A stretch of 64,000 nucleotides of DNA, from NCBI RefSeq assembly GCF_042652345.1, contig NZ_JBHSJJ010000006.1, forward strand, positions 186,001 through 250,000, in the 5' to 3' direction. Of this stretch, positions 28,301-35,121 are shown in pieces (positions within the stretch are counted from its first letter, which is position 1; every line of letters begins with the position of its first letter). The translations under genes were made by a program, and so were the position numbers. This stretch comes from Negadavirga shengliensis. GTDB taxonomy: Bacteria > Bacteroidota > Bacteroidia > Cytophagales > Cyclobacteriaceae. A model generated the notes under the pieces. That model did no database searches, was not told the origin of the DNA, and was given only the letters and a program-made list of their open reading frames with translations.

Positions 28301-28877
28301 CCTCCACCCGGGCAAGGTCCGCATCGGTGTCTTCAAGTTTTCTTAGGGTTTCTTTTTTTCTGGTTTTGAATTTGGAGATACCTGCGGCTTCTTCAAAGAG
28401 GTCCCTCCGCGAATTGTTTTTATCATTCAGCAGCTCATCGATCATTTTCAGTTCAATAATGGCATAGCTGTTGGAATTGATGCCGGTATCCATGAAAAGA
28501 TTGGTGATATCTTTCAGCCGGCAGGTAATGCCGTTGAGGAGGTACTCGCTTTCGCCGGACCTGTAATACCTTCTGGTGATGGTGACCTGGGTGTATTCTG
28601 TGGGGAGGAGGTTTTTGGTGTTTTCGAAAGTGAGGGAAACTTCCGCCATATTCAGCGGCTTCCTGTTTTTAGTCCCGTTGAAGATGACATTTTCCATTTT
28701 ATCGGACCTGAGCATTCTGGTTTTTTGCTCTCCCAAAACCCAACGGATGGCATCGACTACGTTGGACTTCCCACAACCGTTGGGGCCTACAATGCCCGTT
28801 ATGCCTTTATCGAAATGGATGACTACTTTGTCACCAAAGCTTTTAAAACCTTTTACCTCTAATTTGGAAAGCTGCAT
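25323..28877 (-). CDS. smc: chromosome segregation ATPase SMC
   Basis: This 1,184-residue protein is of standard SMC length. It has the N-terminal Walker A motif GPNGCGKSN (31-39), about 300 residues of coiled coil, a hinge domain (about 510-680, beginning near GFPEAIKFLKKNKWGKDIP), a second coiled coil, and the C-terminal ATPase lobe. The signature is LSGGEKTLTATSLLFSIYLL and Walker B is CIFDEVDAPLDDAN. It organises and compacts the chromosome as a homodimer with ScpA and ScpB, which are not in this window. A consensus promoter lies just upstream of its start. Confidence 0.98.
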   Translation of the reverse strand: MQLSKLEVKGFKSFGDKVVIHFDKGITGIVGPNGCGKSNVVDAIRWVLGEQKTRMLRSDKMENVIFNGTKNRKPLNMAEVSLTFENTKNLLPTEYTQVTITRRYYRSGESEYLLNGITCRLKDITNLFMDTGINSNSYAIIELKMIDELLNDKNNSRRDLFEEAAGISKFKTRKKETLRKLEDTDADLARVEDLLYEIEKNLKSLEKQARQTARYFEIKKEYKNASIALAKTSTGHYRDSLIQLNRRLEEENDKKLKLNADIASLEAQLEHLKSNLVQREKLLASRQKALNDHVHKIRQFESDKKIKNERLRFLEGRAQDLRAQIDQDKKSHERAGFSVRSLEQEKAAAEKLLLESEQMVQNLKEIYEEKKSAYTVSQEQHRVLQSNYSQKKDRLYQLSKSIEIQQIQLNALKQELEKTATDDSSQVENLAAFEDKILVIKNELDEKNDALNRIKSEENLHNAKIDDASRTLELIREEMTQVSRKLDAKNNEFQLTKSLVENLEGFPEAIKFLKKNKWGKDIPLLSDILTTEEKYRVTIENYLENFMNYYVVDTEEEAIKAVNLLSDAGKGKAHFFVLNRFEKFQPSQNKIYANAVAATEIIEYDSKYARLIAYMLDDVYIFNGDIKEIPTVQEAIFITENGKFIDRKFSISGGSVGLFEGKRIGRAKNLEKLEKEIKELNKKISLVRNNLDKKTGELMKLKAVNYKQAIDELQQEIITINQEYVSIKTKKEQLSELLSSNADKKEDILDKINRISEELEENTPQLDLEKTAFAEIEEALEEINDHLEQSSEELSVRSNQYNQENILYHQQLNKLNNIDQEIGFKQSTFENSKTRIEKGQHELGLIDQEIKTLIDNNEIKDDELIELYTEKEGIEKAVAEAEKEYYGSRGKIDELEKEIRETQKSKENIDTLIMELRQSGNEINLKLSGIKERISVEFELDLDKIMEESRETGPEYEQKDEATIREEVQKAKDRLEKIGPINPMAMEAYDEIKERHSFITEQKDDLIKAKDSLIETIKEIDQVAKDTFLDAFEKIKTNFVKVFRSLFTAEDDCDLKLTEPDNPLESSIEIIAKPKGKRPLSINQLSGGEKTLTATSLLFSIYLLKPAPFCIFDEVDAPLDDANIDKFNQIIQTFSNESQFIIVTHNKRTMVSTDIIYGITMIEAGVSRVVPVDLRELVEDSEQT

Positions 28878-28898
28878 GGATATGTTTTTTGCTTAAAA

Positions 28899-28928
28899 CA
28901 AAATTACTCAGTTCGGGTAAATTAGCAA
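28899..28928 (-). promoter_or_regulatory. smc promoter, TTG-N19-TAATTTTG
   Basis: On the minus strand, TTG (28926-28928) is followed after exactly 19 bases by TAATTTTG (28899-28906), a complete match to the Bacteroidota vegetative promoter TTG-N19-TAnnTTTG. The smc ATG is at 28877, so the leader is about 15-20 bases. Confidence 0.75.
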
Positions 28929-29040
28929 GGAGGTAAGCGCCGGAACAAAAATGGGCGTTAATGAAGCCAGTATGGTGAATACTGGCTTGTTGAGTTAAAA
29001 TGAAGGTCAAAGTTTTACATTCCAACGGTATAAGGCTTGA

Positions 29041-29457
29041 TTAACCTGATTTTGGGATGATGATATTGCTGTCGAACAAATCAAAAATCTCCACAAAAAC
29101 ATGGGGATAAACCGGTTTTTCAAGGTATCCGATTACTTGAGGGAAATTACTGGATTTGTCTTTGTCGGCCGGGTCAGTAGAAGAGGTGACCATTACCACC
29201 TGCACCTTATTTTTGTAGCTCTTGTCCTGAAGGGCCTCCAAAAAGGACCAGCCGTCCATTACCGGCATGTTAATATCCAAGAAAACCAGGATCGCGTCAC
29301 AGTCAGTGGTACGGTCTTCTAAAACCTGAAATGCGGATTTGCCATTTTCAGCAGTGTTGATGGGTCCGTTTATAGGTGAAGATTTGACGATGTTTTTGAT
29401 GTAGTGAAGTGTAAGAATGTCATCATCGACTATTAAAGTTTCAAGTTTGGTTTTCAT
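29041..29457 (-). CDS. single-domain CheY-like response regulator
   Basis: From the ATG at 29457 the protein is 138 residues; a GTG four codons earlier is an alternative. It is one receiver domain: acidic pocket in LIVDDDILTLHYIKNIV, phospho-acceptor Asp in VFLDINMPVMDGWSFLEAL near residue 58, VMVTSST near 88-94 and the conserved Lys in GYLEKPVYP near 110. No output domain is present, so it must act through protein contacts or as part of a phosphorelay. No cognate kinase lies nearby; the PAS kinase at 37.5 kb is a conceivable but unsupported partner. Confidence 0.92.
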   Translation of the reverse strand: MKTKLETLIVDDDILTLHYIKNIVKSSPINGPINTAENGKSAFQVLEDRTTDCDAILVFLDINMPVMDGWSFLEALQDKSYKNKVQVVMVTSSTDPADKDKSSNFPQVIGYLEKPVYPHVFVEIFDLFDSNIIIPKSG

Positions 29458-30131
29458 AATTTCATTCACTCATTAATATATTGAAGGTCAGTGTGTTCCA
29501 TGTTTTGAACAGATATAATTTTGCCTAATTTATAACTTACTCAAGGATTTAAAAAATTTAAGCAATAAAATAAATCCTTTTGTAAAGGAAGTTCGATAAT
29601 AAAATTAAAATATAAATAATCAAACAAAAAATAATATATAACATAATTTAGCAATCCAATGTTTTCGCCTGTTGAAGTTTCGAAGGTGTTTTTCTCCATT
29701 TCATCATTTACCCACGCCATTTCATGAACCAATCCCATTTCTTTAACAAAAGCATACCTGAAGCGGATTTGTTGTTTTAAATACAGATAAAGTTTAAATA
29801 TATATTGTAAAAAGCATGTTGTTTTTTCATTTTTTATTTAATGCAACATATGATTCAAATAATTCAATTTTGGTGTAGTCCCGAGATAGAATAAAATTTT
29901 GTGGAAATAAAATATCCTTTATTTCATTTAAAGTACGGGAAGGATCAAAAAAAAATATACGGAAAATTTGAATTGGAAATGCCAAAAATGCTTTGTGAAA
30001 ATTTATTTTGAATATAAGGAAATTAAACGTTTTATTTCGGATAAATACATGCCTTAAGTGCTGTTTTCATGATCATAAATTTTCAGAATTAATCGTATTT
30101 ATCCTTACTAAGTTTATAATTACAAGCGGAT
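29458..30131. other. long AT-rich intergenic region between divergent genes
   Basis: This 674-base gap is strongly AT-rich and separates the divergently transcribed response regulator and bactofilin genes. I see no convincing gene, RNA motif or repeat. A 52-65 codon minus-strand frame around 29541-29738 is too low in complexity to support. Confidence 0.5.
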
Positions 30132-30587
30132 ATGTGGAACAAAGAAAAAAAATCAAATCAGGAACTGGGAGGCCCTAGTTCTACCTCTTTTTTTGCACCG
30201 GGGTTCAGGATGATCGGTGACATCGATTCAAACAATGACCTGAGGGTGGAAGGAATTATTCAGGGAAATATCACCACCTCCAAAAAGATCATAGTTGGAA
30301 GCACCGGCCAGATTATCGGTAATGTGAAAGCCAGTCATTTGTGTATCATGGGGGAAATTGTCGGGGATATACTGGTCACCGATACCACAAGGATCTGTGA
30401 GACGGGAATTGTCAACGGAACAATAACCTCAGGGCAGCTTCAGGTTGATCCGGGAGCGGAATTGGAGGCAACGGTAAAAAAACTAAAGTCCACATCCAAA
30501 AATGATGCAGTAAAGCTTTATGAGGGGAAAAACGAGGAGAAGAAAGAAAGCGGTTCTGAACAAAAATTAAGGGTGGTTCAAGCCTGA
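30132..30587 (+). CDS. bactofilin (polymer-forming cytoskeletal protein)
   Basis: This 151-residue protein has a core bactofilin domain (about 28-120) made of repeated short beta strands: RMIGDIDSNNDLRVEGIIQGNI, then IIVGSTGQIIGNV, GEIVGDILVTDTTRI and GIVNGTITSGQLQVDPGAEL. These build the right-handed beta helix that polymerises without nucleotide. The N- and C-terminal tails are charged and disordered, as usual. Bactofilins scaffold cell-shape or cell-wall proteins. A hairpin overlaps its stop codon. Confidence 0.93.
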   Translation: MWNKEKKSNQELGGPSSTSFFAPGFRMIGDIDSNNDLRVEGIIQGNITTSKKIIVGSTGQIIGNVKASHLCIMGEIVGDILVTDTTRICETGIVNGTITSGQLQVDPGAELEATVKKLKSTSKNDAVKLYEGKNEEKKESGSEQKLRVVQA

Positions 30588-30600
30588 ACCACCCCTTCCT
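30571..30600 (+). terminator. hairpin overlapping the bactofilin stop
   Basis: GGGTGGTTCA (30571-30580) pairs with TGAACCACCC (30585-30594); the stop codon TGA is in the 3' arm. Only a weak T-rich tail follows (CTTCCTT), so it may mainly protect the mRNA end. Confidence 0.55.
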
Positions 30601-30851
30601 TGAATTGATATTGCTCTTTTCTCACCTGTCTTAACGGATCAAACAACACCTTAGTTTGCCGAAATACAGTTATGGGGAATCACCCTGTTTTGCCTTTGCT
30701 GAAGATCCGGAATCGGAAATGATTGCGGGTTTTTGCGGAGATACTCGGAAAGCCCGGATATTCCGCCCTTTCTGACCGCCGTTCTCTATTTTTTGGTTTG
30801 ACCCTGTCTAACCACCCGGTTACCCCACCCAGATTATTGCTTCAGCATTGT

Positions 30852-31394
30852 CTAATTTTCCACCTTTTCCGGTGCGTGGGGACTGAACTGTTGGTCGGAG
30901 AGGACAAGTCTTCCTGCAATGTCCAATACTTTTGTCAGTCTTCTGTTGTTTTTATTTTTGCCGTTCAGCATAATTTTGGTCATCCCATTATTTTCGACGA
31001 AATAAACGGGGTCGACAATCTCTTCTCCATCCGTAGGAAAGTAGTTCTTAAGATTTTCATCAAACTGTCCTGGTTGGAAAAATATAGGAAAAACCAGGTC
31101 TTCTTTTAAATAGGAATTTACCCAGTTGAGGGAAGTGAGGTGATCCTTAAAGGTTCTTCTGCTGAATCCTATGAGCAAACAGTTCAATTTTTTCAACGCT
31201 TCCAGACTCTCCATCAACTGCATTTTTTCCTCTTCTGTGCCAGGAATAAGATCAATTGGATTTGTGTAGACAATTGCCCTTTGATTTTTTACTAAGCTTT
31301 TCAGCCGCACGTTTCCGTGATAAGTCTTTACCATAAGGTCAGGAAAGGCTATGTTAAGCCTGATGATTGTGGTGTTGTGGTCGTTGGATATCAT
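30852..31394 (-). CDS. peroxiredoxin-fold protein lacking the peroxidatic cysteine
   Basis: This 180-residue protein follows the Prx6/1-Cys peroxiredoxin layout from end to end. An N-terminal PDLMVKTYHGNVRLKSLV strand region leads to the active-site loop NPIDLIPGTEEE (45-56). KLNCLLIGFSRRTFKDHLTSLNWV corresponds to the LIALSIDSVEDHLAWSKDI region of Prx6, followed by FPIFFQPGQ, a VYFVENNGMTKIML strand and a C-terminal RRLTKVLDIAGRLVLSDQ helix. In catalytic members the loop is HPRDFTPVCTTE; here the cysteine position is Thr53. The only cysteine is Cys92, in a buried strand. A thiol peroxidase activity is therefore unlikely; a structural, sensing or binding role is possible. Its 3' end is convergent with bactofilin. 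Confidence 0.7.
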   Translation of the reverse strand: MISNDHNTTIIRLNIAFPDLMVKTYHGNVRLKSLVKNQRAIVYTNPIDLIPGTEEEKMQLMESLEALKKLNCLLIGFSRRTFKDHLTSLNWVNSYLKEDLVFPIFFQPGQFDENLKNYFPTDGEEIVDPVYFVENNGMTKIMLNGKNKNNRRLTKVLDIAGRLVLSDQQFSPHAPEKVEN

Positions 31395-31758
31395 GTTTAT
31401 ATCGGAATTTTTGATATTGTGAAGTTTATTTATGCCCTATTTAAGTAAATATACTTAAAAATTATCTAAATGTTAATAAGAATATTATAAATTTTGTCGA
31501 ATTATGACCAAAATCATATAATATACAATCTACATTTATCCTTAATAATCCCTTATTGATATGCAAAAATATGGATAATATTTTCAATTAAAAACATTTT
31601 TCATTTATTTTTTGTTATTTAAATATTAAATATAAATATATAGTTGCATTCTTATTTAATATGGATTAGATGTTGATGTTGACGAAAAGGATCATTATAG
31701 AAGAAAATCCAATTATTATTGTTAATTTTAACCTTTAACAGGTGAAAAAGCTGAAAAA
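31395..31758. other. AT-rich intergenic region
   Basis: This 364-base divergent gap is very AT-rich. I saw no consensus promoter, RNA element or repeat. Confidence 0.4.
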
Positions 31759-32259
31759 ATGGACTCAGGAACAGTATTTTATATCATTGCTATCATCATT
31801 TATTTTATTTACACCGCTTTTATCCAAAAAAAAGAGGGTAAAAAACCGGAGCAGGATGTTTCACAGGAACCAAAAGGACCCCAAAGGAAGGGTGGTTTTG
31901 AGGAATTATTGAGGGAAATAAGGAGGGAACAGGCGGAAAGGGAACGGGATATCGTATTTACCGGGGAAAGAGCGGAAAAAGAGCCGGAGGCGAAAAAAAA
32001 CGCCCCTGCAAAGTTCCCGAAGCATGAAGAACCGGTGTTTCCGAAGCCGGTTCGTCGCGAATATCAGGAAATAAAGCAGCCATTGGTGAAACTTGATGAT
32101 CAAATTGATATCAATGATGACAGGAAAATTCTCGGTGAAGTGGAGGACGTGGCTGAGGAAGCGTCCGGCGTCAGTAAATATGCATCCATTTTGAAAAACA
32201 GAAAATCCGCCAGGGAGGCGATTATTTTGTCAGAAATTATTAACAGGAAGCACTTTTGA
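31759..32259 (+). CDS. small membrane-anchored hypothetical protein
   Basis: This 166-residue protein has one N-terminal membrane helix (GTVFYIIAIIIYFIYTAFI, residues 4-22). A highly charged, probably disordered segment follows (about 25-125, with GGFEELLREIRREQ near 46 and clusters of Lys, Glu and Pro), and the protein ends EAIILSEIINRKHF. This layout, with the ILSEIINR-like C-terminal tail, recurs in Bacteroidota hypothetical proteins. The function is unknown. The next gene begins 46 bases downstream on the same strand. Confidence 0.75.
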   Translation: MDSGTVFYIIAIIIYFIYTAFIQKKEGKKPEQDVSQEPKGPQRKGGFEELLREIRREQAERERDIVFTGERAEKEPEAKKNAPAKFPKHEEPVFPKPVRREYQEIKQPLVKLDDQIDINDDRKILGEVEDVAEEASGVSKYASILKNRKSAREAIILSEIINRKHF

Positions 32260-32305
32260 AATTTTGATCATCATTGGGTATGTGGGAAATCAATAAACCG
32301 GACGT

Positions 32306-33529
32306 ATGAAGAACTGTAGCATAATGAGTGGTTATGGATTATATCTAGCTGTTTCTGCTTTGATTTTATGGTGTGCTCCTGCCCATGCCCAATACGGCGA
32401 TTTGATCCTTAAAGATCCGCAAGTGGTGCAAAAAGTGGTGGCCAAATACCAGTCAGGAAATATCAACAGCGCTGCAACAATAAAGAACCTGGTCGGGAAT
32501 GCGGACGCCCGCCTTCAGGAAGGCCCTTTTTCCGTCACCTTAAAAACACAATTGCCGCCAAGTGGAGATATCCACGATTATATGAGCATGGGGCCCTACT
32601 GGTGGCCTGACCCTGAGAAAGAAGATGGATTGCCTTATATCCGGAAGGATGGTGAAATCAACCCTGAGTACTTTGACTACAAAGATAAGGAACAGTTGGG
32701 GAAATTGATGAACGCCCTTACCGACCTCAGTCATGGTTTTGTGCTGACAGGTGAAGAGAAATATGCTGCCCACGCGATAGGGTTACTCCAGGCCTGGTTT
32801 TTGGATCCTGAGACCAAGATGAACCCTAATCTGAATTTTGCACAGTGCATTCCGGGAGTGACTGAAGGCAGGGGGATTGGGATCATTGATACAAGAAGAT
32901 TTGCTGATTTACCTGATATTATTCATTTTTTAGAAAGATCGGCTCATTGGTCACCGGAAATAGGCGATAACATGAAAGGGTGGATAGGTGAGTACCTGGA
33001 TTGGCTTGTCAACAGCCAACATGGGAAAGATGAGGCCATCCACGGCAATAACCATACAACATGGTATTTTGCCCAAACGGTACCGCTGGCTTTGTATTTA
33101 GGAAGGGATGCGCAGGCAGACAGCCTTGCACAGGCAGGTTTGCCGCTGATCCTGGATGTCATGATAGAGGGAGATGGTTCACAACCCAAGGAACTCGCCA
33201 GAACCAAATCCTGGGACTACAGCAGCATGAACCTGTTTGGTATGTATCAATTTGCCCTGGCTTGTGAGCATCTTGGCATGGATCTTTGGAATTATACCAA
33301 TGGTAATGGAGGAGGGTTGAAAGCGGCGCTGGATTACCTTGTTTCCTACGCTGACGGGGAAAACAAATGGGGATTTGAACAGATCACCCCAATGGATCCT
33401 GCTAAAATCATACCTTGTCTGCACATAGCGGCGGTCAAATTCGGGGAGCAGGATTATGAAGCTATTGCAGAAAAACTGTCCGGGTCGGAAAAGGATTTTA
33501 GCTTTATGGACTGGGCGGTGAACAAATGA
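32306..33529 (+). CDS. secreted alginate-lyase-family polysaccharide lyase (PL5/PL38-like)
   Basis: This 407-residue protein has a signal peptide (LYLAVSALILWCAPAHAQ) and then an (alpha/alpha) toroid of the alginate_lyase family. Typical segments are DYMSMGPYWWPDPEKEDG (about 90-107), LPYIRKDGEINPE, NFAQCIPGVTEGRGIGIID near 178, HGNNHTTWYFAQ near 248-259 (His and Asn of the catalytic groove) and LARTKSWDYSSMNLFG near 297. Such enzymes cleave uronate polymers by beta-elimination in the periplasm. Whether alginate, glucuronan or another uronan is cut cannot be decided. Its 3' end faces the ROK regulator gene, with 19 bases between stops. Confidence 0.87.
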   Translation: MKNCSIMSGYGLYLAVSALILWCAPAHAQYGDLILKDPQVVQKVVAKYQSGNINSAATIKNLVGNADARLQEGPFSVTLKTQLPPSGDIHDYMSMGPYWWPDPEKEDGLPYIRKDGEINPEYFDYKDKEQLGKLMNALTDLSHGFVLTGEEKYAAHAIGLLQAWFLDPETKMNPNLNFAQCIPGVTEGRGIGIIDTRRFADLPDIIHFLERSAHWSPEIGDNMKGWIGEYLDWLVNSQHGKDEAIHGNNHTTWYFAQTVPLALYLGRDAQADSLAQAGLPLILDVMIEGDGSQPKELARTKSWDYSSMNLFGMYQFALACEHLGMDLWNYTNGNGGGLKAALDYLVSYADGENKWGFEQITPMDPAKIIPCLHIAAVKFGEQDYEAIAEKLSGSEKDFSFMDWAVNK

Positions 33530-33548
33530 AGGGGGCTTTTATGTTTTT

Positions 33549-34793
33549 TCAATATATGTTTTTAAGAAACTTTTCACGGGCAAGCAAGCATGCTCCCATT
33601 ATTCCCGCTTTTATTCCTAGGGAGGAAAGTTTTATTTTGGTGTCCTGACTGATCAGATTAAGTGAATATTTATTAATGGCCATTTTCACCGGCAGATATA
33701 GATAATCTCCGGTGTCGGCCAAGCTTCCTCCCAGGATGATAAGGTCGGGATTATAGAGGTGTATCAGAGAGGTGAGTGCCTTACCTAGTTTTAATCCCAA
33801 TTCGTCGATCAACTCTATGGCAAGTGTATCATCGTTGACCGCTGCCTGAATGATGTTTTCAAGTTCGATTTTTTCCGGGTCGCTGAATTTTCCCTGAACC
33901 CGGCTGGCTGACCCTTCTCGGAGCTTTTCCTGAAACGTCCTTATCAGCGCTCTTCCTGAAACTTCTGTTTCCAGACAGCCTTTTTTGCCACAGTGGCATA
34001 TGATTTCGTTTTCGAAAAAGGGAATATGGCCAAATTCTCCTGAAAATCCGGATTTGCCATAATAAAGCTCCCCATTTATCATGATTCCCATGCCGATACC
34101 ATAGTCAATGTTGATAAACAAAACATCTTTTTCATCCTGTACCCCTCCGCAGGTAAATTCCCCAAAGGCCATGGCGCGGGAGTCATTTTCAAGAAAAGTC
34201 GATATTCCTGTTCGTGCCTTTATGACCTTGCTCAGGGGCTCTTCGTTAAAGTAAAAATAACTGTAACTGTAACCCGTTCTGAAATTGATTCTGCCGGTCA
34301 GGTTTACGCCCATCCCCAGGTATTTTTTTCGGTCGATTCCCTGTTTGTCCAAATAATTATTGATGAGTTGGCATAACTGATCCAGGGATTTTTCAGTATT
34401 GCTTAGTTGATAAGGAAGCCCGGGTGTGAATTTAATGAGTTTGTTGTTCAGGTCAGTTATACCAATATTGATATAACTTTTTTTTACTTCCACGCCTACA
34501 AAGAACACGCTGTCATTTGTCAGACCGAAGTTGTTTGGCCGCCTTCCCACACCAGCTTCAATTTTGCCATAATCCTGCACCAATCCGTCACTCATGAGTT
34601 CGCCAATCATTTTACTGATTTTCGGGGAGCTGATATTTAGTTCTTTGCTAAGTTCATTGATGGTAGTGTTGCCGCTATGGGCAAAATGGGTCAGGATTTT
34701 TTTCTTTAAAAGTAGGTTTTTATAAGCTACCCCGGTAAGATTGTCATCTCTAAGGTCTTCGATGAATTTATTTATTTGGGATTTTGGTATCAT
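33549..34793 (-). CDS. ROK-family transcriptional regulator (NagC/XylR type)
   Basis: This 414-residue protein has an N-terminal winged helix-turn-helix (about 28-85, TINELSKELNISSPKISKMIGELMSDGLVQDYG) followed by a ROK sugar-kinase-like domain. The ATP/sugar region shows NIDYGIGMGIMINGELYYGKSGFSGEFGH near 230-258, and the zinc motif CHCGKKGCLE is near 268. Such proteins repress sugar-catabolic genes and release DNA on binding a sugar or sugar phosphate. Two inverted repeats lie just upstream of its start. Likely targets are its own gene, the divergent lipoprotein gene at 35.1 kb, or the uronan lyase. Confidence 0.92.
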   Translation of the reverse strand: MIPKSQINKFIEDLRDDNLTGVAYKNLLLKKKILTHFAHSGNTTINELSKELNISSPKISKMIGELMSDGLVQDYGKIEAGVGRRPNNFGLTNDSVFFVGVEVKKSYINIGITDLNNKLIKFTPGLPYQLSNTEKSLDQLCQLINNYLDKQGIDRKKYLGMGVNLTGRINFRTGYSYSYFYFNEEPLSKVIKARTGISTFLENDSRAMAFGEFTCGGVQDEKDVLFINIDYGIGMGIMINGELYYGKSGFSGEFGHIPFFENEIICHCGKKGCLETEVSGRALIRTFQEKLREGSASRVQGKFSDPEKIELENIIQAAVNDDTLAIELIDELGLKLGKALTSLIHLYNPDLIILGGSLADTGDYLYLPVKMAINKYSLNLISQDTKIKLSSLGIKAGIMGACLLAREKFLKNIY

Positions 34794-34827
34794 GAAAAAG
34801 AATATAAATGATATAAGGTGTAAAAAT

Positions 34828-34884
34828 AGGAAAATATATGCTTTTCCTGTAAAAAAATTGATTTCCTGATATGAGGATATCAGG
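34828..34884. promoter_or_regulatory. two inverted repeats upstream of the ROK gene
   Basis: AGGAAAA (34828-34834) pairs with TTTTCCT (34842-34848), and CCTGATAT (34865-34872) pairs perfectly with ATATCAGG (34877-34884). Both lie within 100 bases of the ROK gene start in the divergent intergenic region, a typical place for operators. No binding motif is known to me for this regulator, so the role is inferred. Confidence 0.35.
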
Positions 34885-35121
34885 CAGTAGTCAAAATGGG
34901 AACAAATAATTCATTGGACTTGAAATAGGCTGCCCCATGTCTGAAATCAGAAGCCCGAAAAGGGGTATCAGGAATTTAGAATACTAAAAACAACCATTAT
35001 ATCAATAGATTTTACTGGTTTTCATTTGCGTTTTTATCATAAAACACTGCTGACTAATTCCGTCTGTTCAAAAACTTGTATATTGCATTCTTCTTATGTC
35101 TTAAACTAATTGGTATAGTAA
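34885..35121. other. remainder of the ROK/lipoprotein divergent region
   Basis: The 328-base divergent gap (34794-35121) contains the two inverted repeats annotated above. In the remainder I recognise nothing beyond AT-rich sequence. Confidence 0.35.

Noticed and set aside
29541..29738. Small minus-strand frame of 52-65 codons in the AT-rich gap
   Set aside because: The product is of low complexity (Phe, Tyr, Leu, Asn runs), with no family match and no clear promoter or initiation region, so it is more likely AT-rich noise.
30723..31109. Plus-strand open frame of 128 codons downstream of bactofilin
   Set aside because: It runs antisense through the peroxiredoxin-like gene, which has full-length family similarity; the frame has no domain of its own.
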